Source: Chamaelirium japonicum
Taxonomy: Eukaryota > Streptophyta > Magnoliopsida > Liliales > Melanthiaceae
Length of the DNA stretch: 64,000 nucleotides
Direction of reading: 5' to 3'
NCBI GenBank assembly: GCA_947650365.1
Contig: OX393550.1
Location: 73,747,478-73,811,477, forward strand
Shown: positions 29,005-41,929 of the stretch, in pieces
Layout of the letters: each line of letters starts with the position of its first letter
How positions within the stretch are numbered: the stretch's first letter is position 1
Made by a program: the position numbers and the translations under genes
The notes under the pieces: model-generated
Database searches by the model: none
Seen by the model: only the letters and a program-made list of their open reading frames with translations
What the model was told of the DNA's origin: nothing

Positions 29005-29613
29005 CTTATGTTACCTGAAAACAATACTCAAGCCCTAGATACTACATCCCAACTTTAGCCCACCATAAAGATTCTTCTTATCACCAGCCTGTGAGTCCAT
29101 ATCCCTCCTTTCATCTAGTACCTGGCTTATCCACTGCTTAAAACCCTCATGATTCCCTATACTCTCCAACCAACCCCTCCCCCATAGGTGTTCCTAGAGC
29201 CATTCCAAAATGGTGATAGTCACTGTTTTACCTTACCCGCTCCACCTTTCAACCCTTTCGTGTCACACCTTCAGACCAACTCTTTGTCTGGATTACCAGT
29301 CAATCCCCAAATTCTACAACCAGTTAAAGAATTTACTTCAACTGGCCTCTTTTTCTAATCCCTCTCATCCTCAAAAAAGAAACTCTGTTACCAAAATCAA
29401 AAAACTTCCGGAGGTTAAACCTGTTAAAAGATCTCGCAGCTCGTTACCAGAACCCATTGTGCACAACCTCAAACCTTCTAAACTTGTCAAACCCCCCCAA
29501 CTACAGCCCTTCCAATCCCCTCATCCTATGGAAACTTTTGAACTTGTTCTAGCCTCTCCACAAAACCCTGAAACGGTTGCAACTGCAATAGATCAACTGC
29601 CAATGTCCAAATG
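29005..29613 (+). pseudogene. LINE ORF1, C-terminal part
   Basis: Proline/lysine-rich open frame (29210-29614) after the inverted-LTR block, with the composition typical of the C-terminal half of plant LINE ORF1. Assignment rests mainly on its position between DUF4283 and the endonuclease of the same LINE. Confidence 0.45.
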
Positions 29614-29618
29614 AAAAC

Positions 29619-29903
29619 TATTACAATTCCCATGCCCCCTCAAAACCGGTGATGAGAGGGAGGGGGCAACAGTATATAAAGATGTGGAACTCCGTACGCA
29701 GAGCAACTCTCGATCGGAAGGAGGGACAAGATCTCGATCGGAGGGAGAAAGATGGTACGACGGGACCACATACACATGGGTTTAATCTGATACCATGTTA
29801 TGATTCCCATACCCCCTCAAAACCGGTGATGAGAGGGAGGAGACAACAGTATATAAAGATGTGGAACTCCCACCCCTTTACCGATGTGGGACTATTCTCA
29901 ACA
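29619..29903 (-). mobile_element. TRIM element, second family member
   Basis: Minus-strand TRIM. The 5' LTR at about 29797-29903 begins TGTTGAGAATAGTCCCACATC, and the primer binding site TGGTATCAGAT follows it. The 3' LTR (29619-29692) lacks its outer U3 part. The target duplication AAAAC flanks it (29614-29618, 29904-29908). The LTR start resembles that of the TRIM at 12187. It lies inside the LINE. Confidence 0.82.
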
Positions 29904-29908
29904 AAAAC

Positions 29909-32005
29909 TATTGTTTGGAATTAACTATACGGGATTGGGGTCTCCTTCTGCAGTTCCAAAACTAAAGAACCCCATTCAGGGTTCTCGAGCGGATATATAT
30001 AGTTTTCTTATCAGAGACTAAGAGTAACTATACTCGTATGGTACTACGTAAGTTACAGTTGAGTATGGACAACTGCTACATTATTGAACTGGATGGATCT
30101 AGTGGAGGACTGGCATAATTTGTTTTGGTCTATTGATATAAACATGATCAGAGTTATCCAAACTGTATTATTGCTGAGGTCTACAATCAAAATTCTGTTT
30201 GGGCACTTTGCTGCATTTCAATGACTTATTTTATGAGAATTATAATCAAATAATCATCCACTACTCATGTGTGTAGGTGATTTCAATGACTTATTTTCCC
30301 AGACTGATAAGGTGGGTGGAAATCCAATCTTTATATCCCAAATGTCTTCAATTGAGGGATGTGGTTGATAACCTCGATCGGTCTTCTAGATCTGGGATTC
30401 AAAGGACCTGCATACACTTGGGCGAACATTCAACCCATGCGGTGACACATCCGTGATCATGCGCTCATATACTGGTGGATTTGAAACCAAGTGGGTGGAG
30501 ACCAAGGCGTACGTAAGTTCAGATTGTTGTTGCGATCAGGGGCAACAGGATATGGATTCACAATTCAAAGAGATGAAGTTCGTGTGCAAGATCTTGGCTT
30601 TTGTCTTGAACAGTATTGGGTTTCTAGTCCATAATTTAAGCAAGTAGTAGCTGATGCTTGAGATACTACTTCTAGTGTCCACAACTCAGCTGACTTTAAT
30701 CACAAATGTCTTCACTCCAAGAGGATTTTATTGTCTTGGAGTAGAAAGAGATTTGGTAACCTCAAAGGCCTCATTACAGTTACTAAAAATTTGCTACTTA
30801 CAATCCAATCACAGCCCACACCTGAAGACAACTTCAGGCTTGACATGGATCTTCAAAAAAAACTGAAAGATTTTCTCTTAAAAGAAGAGAATTACTGGAA
30901 CCAGAGAGCCAAAGCACATTGGGTTACACAGATGGATCGTAATACAAAGTATTTCTACGTGAATATTTTAATTCGCCAATGGAAAAATATACCATTTCTT
31001 GCCTTAAAGATCTGCCAGGTGAATGGAGGGAAGACTCTATTTGTCAAAGCCGCTTTCATTTAGTACTTTTATAATCTGTTTAAAGTCCCTGCCCTGGATT
31101 TATTCAATCATAATTTTATTTCTATAGAGTCAGTGGTTCTGGATGCTGATATTGAAGCTCTTTGTGCTTTGCCGACTATTCAGGAAATAAAGGAGGTGGT
31201 GAATGATATGAATCCTCTCAAAAGCCTGGGGCCAGATGGTATCGGTGCGGGTTTCTTTCAAAGCACTTGGGATATTATTGGGAGTGATCTCACATTCTCT
31301 ATTCAATATTTCTTTGCTCGTAATTGCTTCCCGGCTGGCTTCAATCATATAAATATTGTATTAATTCCAAAAAAGAATCTTACTGAATATCCGAGTGATT
31401 TTAGACCTATTAGCCGTTGCAATGTCTGCTATAAGATTGTTGTGAAGATCATTGCTAACAGGCTTAAACATTTTATCCATAGGTTTATTTCACCAGAACA
31501 ATCAGCTTTTGTTCAAGGTAGAAGCTTCACATATAATATTGTTGTGGCTAAGAGGTTCTACATACTATTAGCAATTCTAAATACAAAGGAGGATTCATGG
31601 CTCTCAAATTAGACATGGCTAAAGCATATGATCGTATAGATTGGGGTTTTCTGATGAAGGTTTTGAATACGTTTGGATTTCCTAAAAAATTTTGCTCTTG
31701 GTTTTACACATGCTTATCCACATCCACTTATTTTATTATGATTAATAGGGAAGCTACTGGTTTCATCAAACCAAAGAGAGGTATTCGTCAAGAGTATCCT
31801 CTCTCCCCGTACCTCTGTCATTTGCTCAAAGATTCTGTCTCATATGTTACACACGCAAATAGAAATGGGCTTGGTTCATGGTATTAAATTGGGAAGGTTC
31901 GGATTGAAGATTTCTCACATACTTTATGCTGATGATCTGTTAATATTTGGGAGAGCTACTCATCTGGAGATTGATCGTTATAAAGATACTATTAAAGCTT
32001 ATGGT
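29909..32005 (+). pseudogene. LINE ORF2: endonuclease and reverse transcriptase, 5' half
   Basis: Degenerate endonuclease (FLSETKS, CYIIELDGSSGGLA) is followed by RT: SLGPDGIGAGFFQ, INIVLIPKKN, FRPISRCNVCYKIVVKIIANRL, QSAFVQGRS, KLDMAKAYDRIDW, then the YADD catalytic box near 31926-31937. Stops and frameshifts (around 31600 and 31800) show it is dead. It breaks at 32005, where the copia element inserted, and resumes at 37503. Confidence 0.88.
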
Positions 32006-32171
32006 TGTGACAAGCCCTAGAGGAAGAGAAGAAGAGAGAAGGAGAGCTAGGGTTTGGGGAGAGAATGGAATGAATCTCTCATTAGGCCAATCTGCCAAAT
32101 ATATAGTGAATACAATACATGTGAGTCATATATACCCTAAGTGTATGTATATACACTAATACATCTTAACA
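32006..32171 (-). repeat. 3' LTR of the copia element
   Basis: 166 bp, identical to 37332-37497. On the element strand it starts TGTTAAGATG and ends GGGCTTGTCACA. Confidence 0.93.
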
Positions 32172-32184
32172 CCCCCTCTCAAAC

Positions 32185-35100
32185 TCAGGGTGGATCATGC
32201 ACCAAGAGTTTGGCAATCAAAGACCGAAAACGAGGTGTAGGATGTGACTTCGTGAAGAAGTCTGTGATCTGCTCTGCTGAGGGAGTGAAAGGTAGAGAGA
32301 TTGTCATGGCCTCATACTCCTGTCGAACGAAGTGACAGTCAATCTTGATGTGCTTTGTCCTTTCATGAAAAATTGGGTTGCTAGCAATCTGAATAGCACT
32401 CCGGTTATCACAGTGAAGTGGAGTAGGCTCGGAGAAAGCAACACCAAGATCACGGAGGAGACGTCGAAGGTGAACTATCTCCTTAGTCGTAGAAGCCATA
32501 GCCCTGTACTCAGCCTCAGTACTAGAGAGAGACACCACTTTCTGCTTCTTGCTGCGCCAGGAGATCAAAGAATCGCCAAGAAACAAACAGTAATCAGTGG
32601 TGGAGCGATGTATAGTCGGATCTCCAGCCCAGTCTGCATCTGAGTAGGCTCGAAGTCTGAGAGAGGAGGCCGACGACAGAAACAAAGAGCGAGTAACTGT
32701 CCCTCTGAGGTACCGGAGAATCCGAAGAAGAGCACCGTAGTGAACTGAGTGTGGAGCTGCAACAAACTGACTGACAATGCTGACAGCATGTGCAATGTCA
32801 GGCCGAGTGATGCAGAGATAGACGAGCTGTCCCACAATCTGCCTGTACCGAGTGGGATCTGAAAGAGGAACCCCATCTGTAGGACTTAGCTTCGAGTGAA
32901 GCTCAAGAGGGGTGTCTACTGTGCGGTTATCTGTGAGGGCAGCACGACTAAGGATGTCTGAAAGGTACTTCTGCTGAGAGAGCAGAATGCCATCTGCACT
33001 GTATACTACCTCAAGACCAAGAAAGTAGCGAAGCGTGCCCAAATCCTTTATCTGAAATTAGTTCCTCAAGTGCTGCTGAAGACTAGCAATCGCAGCAGAG
33101 TCATCTCCAGTGATGATCATGTCGTCCACGTATAACAGAAGAATCGCCCAGCCCTGCGGGGACGATCGGACAAACAGAGAGTGGTCCTGACTGCACTCGG
33201 AGTAACCAAGTTCCCTGACAGCACGGCGGAACCGCTCAAACCAGGCACGAGGAGCTTGCTTGAGCCCATAAATGGCCCGACGAAGGCGACACACGTGCTG
33301 AGAAGGAACACGGAGACCAGGAGGAGGATCCATGTAGACAGTCTCAGACAGGTCATCGTGAAGAAAGGCATTTTTCACGTCCATCTGAAGAAGGGTCCAT
33401 CGATGAACAGCTGCAACCGCCAGAAGAGTGCGAACGGTGGTCATCTGAGCCACCGGAGCAAAGGTCTCCTCGTAGTCAACGCCATACTCTTGAGTAAAGC
33501 CACGAGCCACCACCCGAGCCTTGTGACGCTCAATGGATCCATCAGGACGGTGCTTGACCTTATAAATCCACTTGCAGCTAACAGACGCAACGCCAGGGGG
33601 CAGAGGGACAATATCCCAGGTCTGGGTCTGCTGAAAGGCCTGAAACTCCTCATCCATAGCCTGACGCTACTGAGGAAACTGGACTGCCTCAGAGTAAGAT
33701 CGGGGCTCCTAATCTGCGTGCACAGCAGTAAGAAAGGCAGTAAACTGAGGACAGTAACTGCAGGCAGAGGCAAAACTAAAACGATCAGGAGGCCCAGTGT
33801 CGTGGCTAAAGCGGTCAGGCAGGTGATGCCGGCGCTGAGGGTAGCGAGGCGGGCCTGGATCCACGACTGGCAATAACGGAGCAGGCACAGGAGGCGAAAA
33901 ACTAGGAGGAACCTCAACAGCAGGAGAGCCAGCATCCGCGGAGAAGGAAGGACACGGAGACACAAGGGTAGGCCGGTGAGAGTAGACCTGAGGAAAGGGA
34001 GAGACAACCCGGGGAGGAGAGAGAGGCATGGGCATAGAGGAGGAAACCTCGGAGGAGTCCCCTGGAGAGGCTGGGGAACCAACTGGCAAAGGAGCCAGTG
34101 GTGCCGAGGGAGCTGGTGGTGGGGAAGGAGCCAACGGAGCCGGAGGAACTAAAGAGGCCGATGAGAGAGGCATAGGTGTCGATGATGGAGGAGAAGAAAC
34201 CTCGAGAAAGGTGAGATCCTAAGCTTCGGGAGAGTAGTAGGGCGTATCCTCGTCAAAGGAGACGTGTCGAGAGATACGCAAGCGACGAGCAACAGGGTCA
34301 TAGCAGCGATATCCCTAGTGCTCAGTGCTGATCCCAAGAAGGATGCACTTAGCTGCCTGAGCAGACAACTTTGTGCGCTCATGGAGAGGAAGAAGAACAA
34401 AACAGGTGCACCCAAAAGTGCGAAGAGGGCTGTAGTCAGGAGTGGTAGAGAGGAGATGCTCATGAGGAGATAAGTCGTCCGGAAGAACGGACGAAGGAGT
34501 GATGTTAATGAGCTGGACTGAGGTGAGGAGAGCCTCAGCCCAGAAGCGCTGAGGAACAGAACCAGAAAGAAGGAGAGCACGAGTAGTCGCAAGAATATGG
34601 CGATACTTGCGCTCAGCAACACCATTCTGCTCATGAATGTGAGGACACGAGTGCTGAAAAATAGTCCCATGGGACTGAATAAGGCTGCGCATGGCGGTGG
34701 ATAGATACTCAAGGGCACAATCAGACCGAAAGATCTTGATGTACCGACCAAACTGCGTGTGAATCATGGAGGTGAAGTCCTTATAAACTTGGAGGATATC
34801 CGATCGACGGCGAAAAAGGTAGACCCATGTGTAACGACTGTAATCATCCACAAACGAGACATAATATAAATACCCAGTCATAGAGGGGAGAGGAGAGGGG
34901 CCCCAGATATCAGAATGAACAAGATCAAAAGGAGCAGAGCTCTGAGAAGTACTTGATGAAAAAGGAAGGGCAGCAGCTTTTGCAAGCTTGCAGCCAGTAC
35001 AAGTAGATAAAGATGAAAAAGGACCACGACCTAGAGCTCCAGAATGGAGTAATCTCTTAAGTCGCGGTTCCGATACATGACCTAGTCTCCTATGCCACAG

Positions 35101-36564
35101 GTCGGCATTAGGAGAGACAACGCCACAAAACCCAGATGATGACTGATCCAAAGAGTGAAGAAACTCTATCTGGTAGTGTCCGCCTGTCCTACGACCTGCT
35201 CCAATTGGTCGGCCAGTACGCAGATCCTGCATAGAACAAGATGAAAGGGTAAATGTCATCGAGCAGCCAGAGTCACACAAAGCACTAACAGAAATCAGGT
35301 GCATGTGAAGTGTGGGAGCGTGAAGCACAGAGGATAAGGAGAGGTGGCAAGCAGGGGCGGAGGCTAAAGTAATGGATCCAGACTGTGAGATGGCTAAGCG
35401 AGAACCATCTGCAGTGTGGATCGGTGGCAGGTGCGTCATAGGCTGACAAGCAGTGAGCAGGGAGGCATCCGGAGTCATGTGGTGTGAGGCGTCCGAATCC
35501 AGTATCCAAACAATGGGACTACCAGAAGAGGCAGAGAAGGCTGAGGCGCTGGAAGATCCCGGAGTAGCGGCAGACTGCTGAGAGAGTCTAAGCTGAGCTA
35601 GTTCCTCACGAATAGACTGTAGCTCGCCAGCTGAGACGGAAGAGGCAGCAGCAGTATTAGGAACAGGGTGACCACGACCTCGAGCTCGTCCTCGACCTCG
35701 ATCTCTGTAGGTAGAACGCTTCTCTGGATGAAGTGAGAAGCAAGTGTCCACGAAGTGACCTGGTGTCTGACAATGAGTGCAAAACGATCTACCATGGGAG
35801 GCAGTAGTAGAGACAGCAGACACAAATGACACTGGTGGGCCTGAGACTGGTGGCGAAGCAGCAGCCAGAACACCCTGAAGAGGTAAAGCCCTGGAGGCAA
35901 GAGTACGCTGACGAGTCTCTTCAGTGACCAGCTCAGCCACAGCCTCATCAAGACGAGGAAGACTGTCTCGGTGAAGAAGTTGACCGACCAGAGCACTGAA
36001 CTCTGGTCGTAGGGCAGCGAATAGCTGATAGAGCTGAAGGCGCTCCCGGTAGAGCTGATACTCGACAGCACGGGATGGGTCAGGTATGGGAGCAAGATCC
36101 TGAAGATCACGCCAATAGGAGCGCATCTGACAGTAAAACTGTTGGATCGTCAACTCTCCCTGCTGTGCCGACTGGGCCTGTGTGAGAAGCTGATACTCAC
36201 GTGCTCCACTCTTCTCAACAAAGCGAGCAGTGAGATGACCCCAAATCGCTGCAGAGGTGACAAGTCCAACCAAGTCCCGGTGAAGAGAGCGATCCACAGA
36301 TGCAACAAGGTAGGCCTTGATGCGCTGATCGCGAAGGCGCCAGGGACCGTATTCTGTATCTGAAGCAGATATCGTGGAAGAGCCATCAATGTGTCCTCGA
36401 AGATTGTGACCCTCAAGGGTGGATTCCACCGTGGCTGACCATGCCGGCCAATCGGATACCTCTTGGAGAAGAAAGTCATTGGCAAGCGGGAGGAAATCCC
36501 GTGGAATCTCATAGGGTGCCACCGGATGAGACGGTGGAGTCGTCATCGAAGAAGTCGAGGACAT
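32185..36564 (-). pseudogene. Copia gag-pol polyprotein, one frame with five in-frame stops
   Basis: One frame of 1460 codons from the ATG at 36564 to 32185, without frameshift, but broken by TAG at 34315-34317, 34219-34221, 33709-33711 and 33667-33669 and TAA at 33058-33060. Domains in order: gag; zinc knuckle CTHCQTPGHFVDTC (~260); protease (~353); integrase HHCC (WHRRLGH...CTGC) and D,D,E core (~486-680); RT with YVDDMIITG; RNase H (YSDADWAGD, SSTEAEYRA). The protease motif reads DSD in place of the family's DSG, which should abolish cleavage. A dead but recently mobile copy, so proteins were probably supplied in trans. Confidence 0.92.
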
Positions 36565-37331
36565 GTCTGGAGAAAGAGCTTGAGGGGTCCCTCCTCTGGA
36601 TCAAATCAGGAATGCTGCGAGCTCGGAGACAAGCCGAAGATCGCAAGCGAAGCGCGCGGGGCCGGCGGGAAAGGATCACGCGCGTGAGTGTCCGATCCAC
36701 ACAAAGCCCTGTACAGAAGTATGCTGGAGACCCAGGACAAAGATGTAATAATGGAGGGTATTGGTTCTGTTTGTGTTTATGATCTATGGGTTGCACCTTC
36801 TGTATCTGGACCACGCCCAAAGCCCCGATACCAGCACTGAACTCTCGCAGGGATGCAGGAATGCAGGAATCGCGTGGAGCGCGGGATAGGCTGGTAGCGG
36901 ATCGCGGCGAGCAGGGCAGGCTGGCAGCGGATCGCGTCGAGCGGGATAGGCTGGCAGCGGATCGCGGCTAGCAGGGCAGGCGCGGGATCGTGAGCAGGGC
37001 AGGCACGGGATGGTGCGGATCTGGCGCGGATCTGGCGCGGATCGTGCGGGGCCGCGGATCTGGCGCGGATCATGCGGATCGTGAGCAGGGCAGCGGATCG
37101 TGTTGGCGAACAGGCAGCTGCAGCTGCTGCCGACGGCCGGCCACGGCCCGACCTAGTGATCCAATGGCGGGATCGGGCGGGGCTGACGCAGGGCAGGCGC
37201 GGATCGTGATTGCGATCTCGATCGCGAGGGGCTGGAGCGGAGCGGACGCGAGGGGCTCGAGCAGATCGGCAGATCACGAGGAGACAAGGGAGCCGTTGAC
37301 GACTACGGCGATCAACCTTGCTCTGATACCA
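36565..37331 (-). other. Copia 5' leader with GC-rich tandem repeats
   Basis: Untranslated leader between primer site and gag. 36880-37100 repeats GCGGATCGCGGC and GAGCAGGGCAGGC units. The overlapping ORFs are low-complexity by-products. Confidence 0.6.
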
Positions 37332-37497
37332 TGTGACAAGCCCTAGAGGAAGAGAAGAAGAGAGAAGGAGAGCTAGGGTTTGGGGAGAGAATGGAATGAA
37401 TCTCTCATTAGGCCAATCTGCCAAATATATAGTGAATACAATACATGTGAGTCATATATACCCTAAGTGTATGTATATACACTAATACATCTTAACA
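37332..37497 (-). repeat. 5' LTR of the copia element
   Basis: 166 bp, followed on the minus strand by the initiator tRNA-Met primer site TGGTATCAGAGC. Unusually short for copia. Confidence 0.93.
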
Positions 37498-37502
37498 ATG
37501 GT

Positions 37503-39381
37503 AAAGTATCCGGACAACAAGTTAATTATCAGAAATCATCTATTCATTTTAGCAATTACTTAAACCTTGCTCAAAAATCTTCTCTTGCTAATCATTTGGG
37601 AGTGCAAATTATGAGGTCAAATGAAGTCTACTTAGGAAGTCCGTTATTTTCAAATCGATCTAAAAGAAGAACATATCAATTCATTCACAATCGTATGTTG
37701 AATAAACTTAAAGGTTGGAAAGCCAAGTCCTTGTCTCCTACTGGCAGAATGATTCTGCCGTATTTCATGGTAGCTACGAACCTTCTACCCAAATGTACTA
37801 ATGAGTCTCTTAATGCTTTAGTTCGAGATTTTTTGTGCGATTTCAATGGAGGCTCTAAACACGTTTATCTGAGAGCATGGGTTTATTTTCAACTTCCTAA
37901 AATTTTCGAAGGGTTAGGAGTAAGGGATTTTGCCTTAATCAATAAAGCTTTAATTGCTAAATTGGCTTGACGATTTCTCTCTAACTCTATCGCTTGGTGG
38001 TCTTGGATTCTGGTATCTAAATATATTAAACAATCAAGATTTTGGGATGTTATTTGTCGCCCTGGATACTCTACTACTTGAAAAAGTATGCTAGGAGCTG
38101 TTGAAGAATGGTGTTTGTTGGATAGTTGGTGATGAGCGGTCTATTAATGCATTCAGAGATCCCTAAATTAAAAACTTGTCTAATTTCTGTATTGATGCAA
38201 ATGACATATACAATAACCAAGATATCTTGGTAGCAAATTTAATCCACTAGGATACTGGGCAGTCAAAATGAACAAGCTTTGTATTCACTGGGCATTGATA
38301 GTCACACCATATCCCTAAGTTCCCATATTGATATTCCAGTGGGAAGGGAGAAGAGCTTCTGTGTTGGCTTCCATCGAACTCTGGAAAATTTACTATCAAA
38401 TCCTTCTATAAATTACTAATGTTACATCAATCCATTCCTTCGAACATCGATATTATTGGGCTTCAGAATCTTTTTGATTGGAAGAAACTCTAGAGAGATA
38501 AAAATCTGATTCCAAAGAGTCCATACTTTTCTATGGAGAGCTGTGATTCATAGTCTGCCTACAAAGGAAAAACTTTTGAAAATTATTCTAAATTTTCAAA
38601 GAGTCTGTTCTAGATATTTGAGCCATGTTGAAAGTATGGAACACTTATTCTTTGAATGCAATTACGCTATAGATATCTGGGTTTTTTAGTCTTTACTTCA
38701 GAGATTCAGTGTCACCACGTTCTTTCCCAATGTGGAATGCATACTTTCTGGATAGAAGTTTGGAGGACTTCAAATTGGCTGCTTTCATTCTATGGTTCTT
38801 ATGGAAGAGCAGAAATGACTTTATATTTAATCACACCCATTTTACTCCTTTTAGAGTTGTTGCTCAAGTTAAAGTTATGCTTTACATCTCTCTTAAAAAT
38901 CAGGCTAAGGCCTATTGATCAAATCCTTTGATCGGGTAATACAAATTCGATGGATCCTCCTTTTGATTTCTTAAAGATTAACTTTGATGCAGTTGTAGGG
39001 ATGGACTATACTCCTTGCGGCTTAGTACTCCGAGATACAAAGCGCACTCATTTAGTATCAAAAGATTTGCGGCATAAGATGTGCTCTGCACTAGAAGCTT
39101 GGCCGGCGAAACAAAGTCTTCAGTTGGCTATCAACTTGCACATCAAAAATGTCATGATTGAAGGGGATAATATCACTGTCATTTCTTTACTACCTGATGC
39201 ATCCCTAATTCCTCCTTGTTGTATTTACTCTACAATTTTAGAGTGCCGGAGAATTATCCAGAAATTTGAAAATTTATGCTCTGAACATGTGCGGCGGAGT
39301 GCTAATAGAGTGGCCCACTCTATTGCTCAATTCTCTCCTCACACTGAAATAAAGTACTGCTCTTGGATTGCTCCTGGCTGA
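37503..39381 (+). pseudogene. LINE ORF2: RT 3' half, zf-RVT and RNase H
   Basis: Resumes after the copia insertion: SGQQVNYQKSS, FSNRSKRRTYQFI, LNKLKGWKAKSLSPTGR (RT thumb region), then a zf-RVT region (HLFFECNYA) with frameshifts. An RVT_3-type RNase H at 38950-39381 follows (KINFDA, GLVLRD, EGDN, NRVAH). Multiple stops make it non-functional. Confidence 0.88.
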
Positions 39382-39541
39382 ATTCATAATCTCATAGAAG
39401 AAGATCTTATGGATTGTTCTGCTGGAAACAATGTATCTTCTATTGTTGTTGTTAACCGTACCAAAATGACTTGAGATGTACTGATTTATTGTTTTTTGGG
39501 TATGGGGCTCCATCCCCCATGGTTTATTGCAAAAAAAAAAA
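39382..39541 (+). other. LINE 3' UTR and poly-A tail
   Basis: Ends GGGGCTCCATCCCCCATGGTTTATTGC followed by A11, marking the 3' end of the LINE that began near 26.5 kb. Confidence 0.75.
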
Positions 39542-39664
39542 CATAATCCACGTCATCTGAGTCTTGTAACAACCTAATAATCATGACACACTACCACAAG
39601 AAACCCATTATTCGGCAGCATAGTCGACAGCCAAGTTTTGTCCCATTGGTTCTGCAATTTTTTT

Positions 39665-39905
39665 TAGATAAATTACACATAGACCTCTGTAGTTTGATCG
39701 ATTGTCACTTACACCCCCTAATGTTTAAAACCCTACAAATGTCCCTTTATAGTTTGAATACCATACACATAGACCACCTTTTTAGAGGCCCCCTAGAGGG
39801 GATGCAAGTGATATGTTTTTCAAACTATAGAGGGGAATTTGTAGGGTTTTAAACATTAGGGGGTGTAAGTGATAATTAATCCGTCAAACTATAGGGGTTC
39901 TATTC
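39665..39905. mobile_element. Fold-back MITE
   Basis: Arms 39670-39775 and 39790-39905 are inverted copies, sharing TCACTTACACCCCCTAATG, TTTAAAACCCTACAAAT and TATAGTTTGA. Non-coding. Family uncertain. Confidence 0.75.
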
Positions 39906-40069
39906 CCGACTGTCAAAAATATAGTCAGATGTGGCAATTAGAACTCGCCAGCTGAAAATGTGTGTGTGTGTTGGGGGGGGGGGGTTAGATGCACAAGTTG
40001 GTTTCGGTTTTGGAATGCAAGTGATCAAATACAACAGTCGGTGTCATAGTTGGCATTTGCCATCGGGCT

Positions 40070-40640
40070 TTTTTTTTTTCATAACCAGATTACACTAGTA
40101 TACCATAATAGTTACATTAGTGTTTGGACACCCATTGGGCATAACAACAGGGACTACAATCATTCCGGGAGCGCCGCATAGCATCTGGAGGAAAACTGGA
40201 GGTTCAAAAACCAGAATGTTTTGTCGCTCGTGCACACCCGACAAACCAATCAGTCACTGAGTTTCCTTCCCGGAAGATGTGGAAAATCCGGACGCTCCCA
40301 AGAGACCGGCTAAGATACTTGCAGTTGTGAAGAAGAAGGGACGAGATGGAGTCAGTAGACAATTGTGAGATCACACTTTAAGAGTCTCCTTCGATTCACA
40401 GTGTGTGTCCCGGAAACAAAGTAGAGGCTGCGAGGAGACCTTCCCAGAGACCCTTGGTTTTCGCCACTTGCACAGAAGCTGTGATTAGATAAACTACACC
40501 TGCTACCAAAAGTGTCCCATTATGGTCCCGGATAACAATGGTCGTGCCCGCCAACGAAGTTGATTGATCCACCGAGCCATCAATACCAGATCATGTAAAT
40601 AATCTAAACCAGAATTCATTATTTCCAACTCCGCTTTTTA
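40070..40640 (-). pseudogene. LINE 3' fragment: RNase H domain
   Basis: The minus-strand frame reads DGSVDQSTSLAGTTIVIRD, then GTLLVAG and KGLWEGLLAA, the RVT_3 RNase H pattern of plant LINEs. A T-run at 40070-40079 marks the poly-A end. 5'-truncated. Confidence 0.7.
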
Positions 40641-40699
40641 TTTTTCAGAGCTCCTCGAGCCTTCTGGTAATCATACTCTAGTCAAGCCTACTCCACCCT

Positions 40700-41316
40700 C
40701 TGTCTACTTGTATAAGCACTCTTTGGCCTGTCGAGAGTAGCTCTACTTTTTCAGAGAAAGTTGATTCAAAGGTTGCATCTTACCGCACGGAGACGTAGGT
40801 TCGGCCGAACTTCGTCACCGTATCCTATGTCAACTCTCTCTACTAAACAGTGTATGTGTGACAGCTCAACAGACGACAGCTCGGTACTCTACAGTGCACC
40901 ACATTTAAAACTCAACCCTCAATCGACTATTGGAGGGAAACCATACGACGGCCGTAATTTCCCCCCACATGGTCCATGTCAACCCCCCCCCCCCCCCCGA
41001 TAAGAGGGATTTCTATAAAACTTGGATAGATTTGAACAAAAAAAGATCAACCTAATTTCAATTTGGACGGATTTGGATACCGGTCTTACCTAACCCGAGG
41101 AAGCCGAGTACAGTGGTATACTTACATCTCACAACAGTGGATCCATTGATCTGATCTCATTGAACTACAGTGGTGCCACAATTAGTGGCACACACATAGT
41201 CACATGACTCACACTCACACCTACTCGAGTGCTCGACTAATCCAAAAAGGCATATATAAAACACAAATTCACAATAAAGAGAAGCCGGCCCTAACTCCAT
41301 ATACCCGACATCCTTT
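40700..41316. other. LTR-like remnant and unassigned sequence
   Basis: 40770-40860 (CGGAGACGTAGGTTCGGCCGAA) resembles the U5 stretch of the LTR-like arm at 47890-47960, a motif common in plant LTRs. A C-run at 40985-40998 follows. Nothing else was recognised before the CACTA element at 41317. Confidence 0.4.
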
Positions 41317-41334
41317 CACTACAAGGAATATGTT

Positions 41335-41890
41335 TTTTACCGATGGAAATTTATAATTCCGTCGGTAATAATATATATTTTACCGACGGGAACAATATTT
41401 TTCGTCGGCAATATAACTTAGATTTTTTTAAATTTTTTTGCATATTTATTACCGACGATTATATATTATCCGTTGGTAATATATATTTACCGACTGTATT
41501 AATTATTTTCATCGGTAATATAGGTTATTACCGACGGAAATAAAACTATCCGTCGGCAATATATTTTACTATTTTTTTTGGTTTATTTTTACCGATGAAA
41601 AATATAGTTTCCGTCGGTAAAGACCCTACGATTTTTTCCAGAGACCCGGTAAAAACCCTGCGATTTGTCGTCGATTTTTACCGACGGGAATTATAGTTCC
41701 GTCGGTATAAGGATACTTTTTACCGACGAAAATATTTAATTTCCGTCGGTAAAAACCCTGTGATTTTTTCCAGAGACCCGGTAAAAACCCTATGATTTGT
41801 CGTCGATTTTTACCGATGGGAATTATATTTTCGTTGGTATAAGGATACTTTTTACCGACGGAAATATATAATTTCCGTCGGTAAAAACCT
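41335..41890. repeat. 5' subterminal repeats of element A
   Basis: Many copies of ACCGACGG/CCGTCGGT in both orientations about every 20-50 bases. By analogy with En/Spm these are likely transposase-binding sites. Confidence 0.85.
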
Positions 41891-41929
41891 TGCGATTTAA
41901 CAGGTTCAGCGATCTCTTTCTATTTTTGT

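Larger units (their letters stand above)
32006..37497 (-). mobile_element. Full-length Ty1/copia retrotransposon with identical LTRs
   Basis: LTRs of 166 bp at 32006-32171 and 37332-37497 read identical throughout. A perfect 5-bp duplication ATGGT flanks it (32001-32005, 37498-37502). Minus-strand signals: TGGTATCAGAGC primer site next to the 5' LTR and a GAGAGGGGG polypurine tract before the 3' LTR. The element splits a LINE RT. Identical LTRs imply recent insertion. Confidence 0.95.

Noticed and set aside
33181..34751. Several long ORFs on both strands within the copia element
   Set aside because: Shadows of the gag-pol frame; only the minus frame in phase with the ATG at 36564 has copia motifs.
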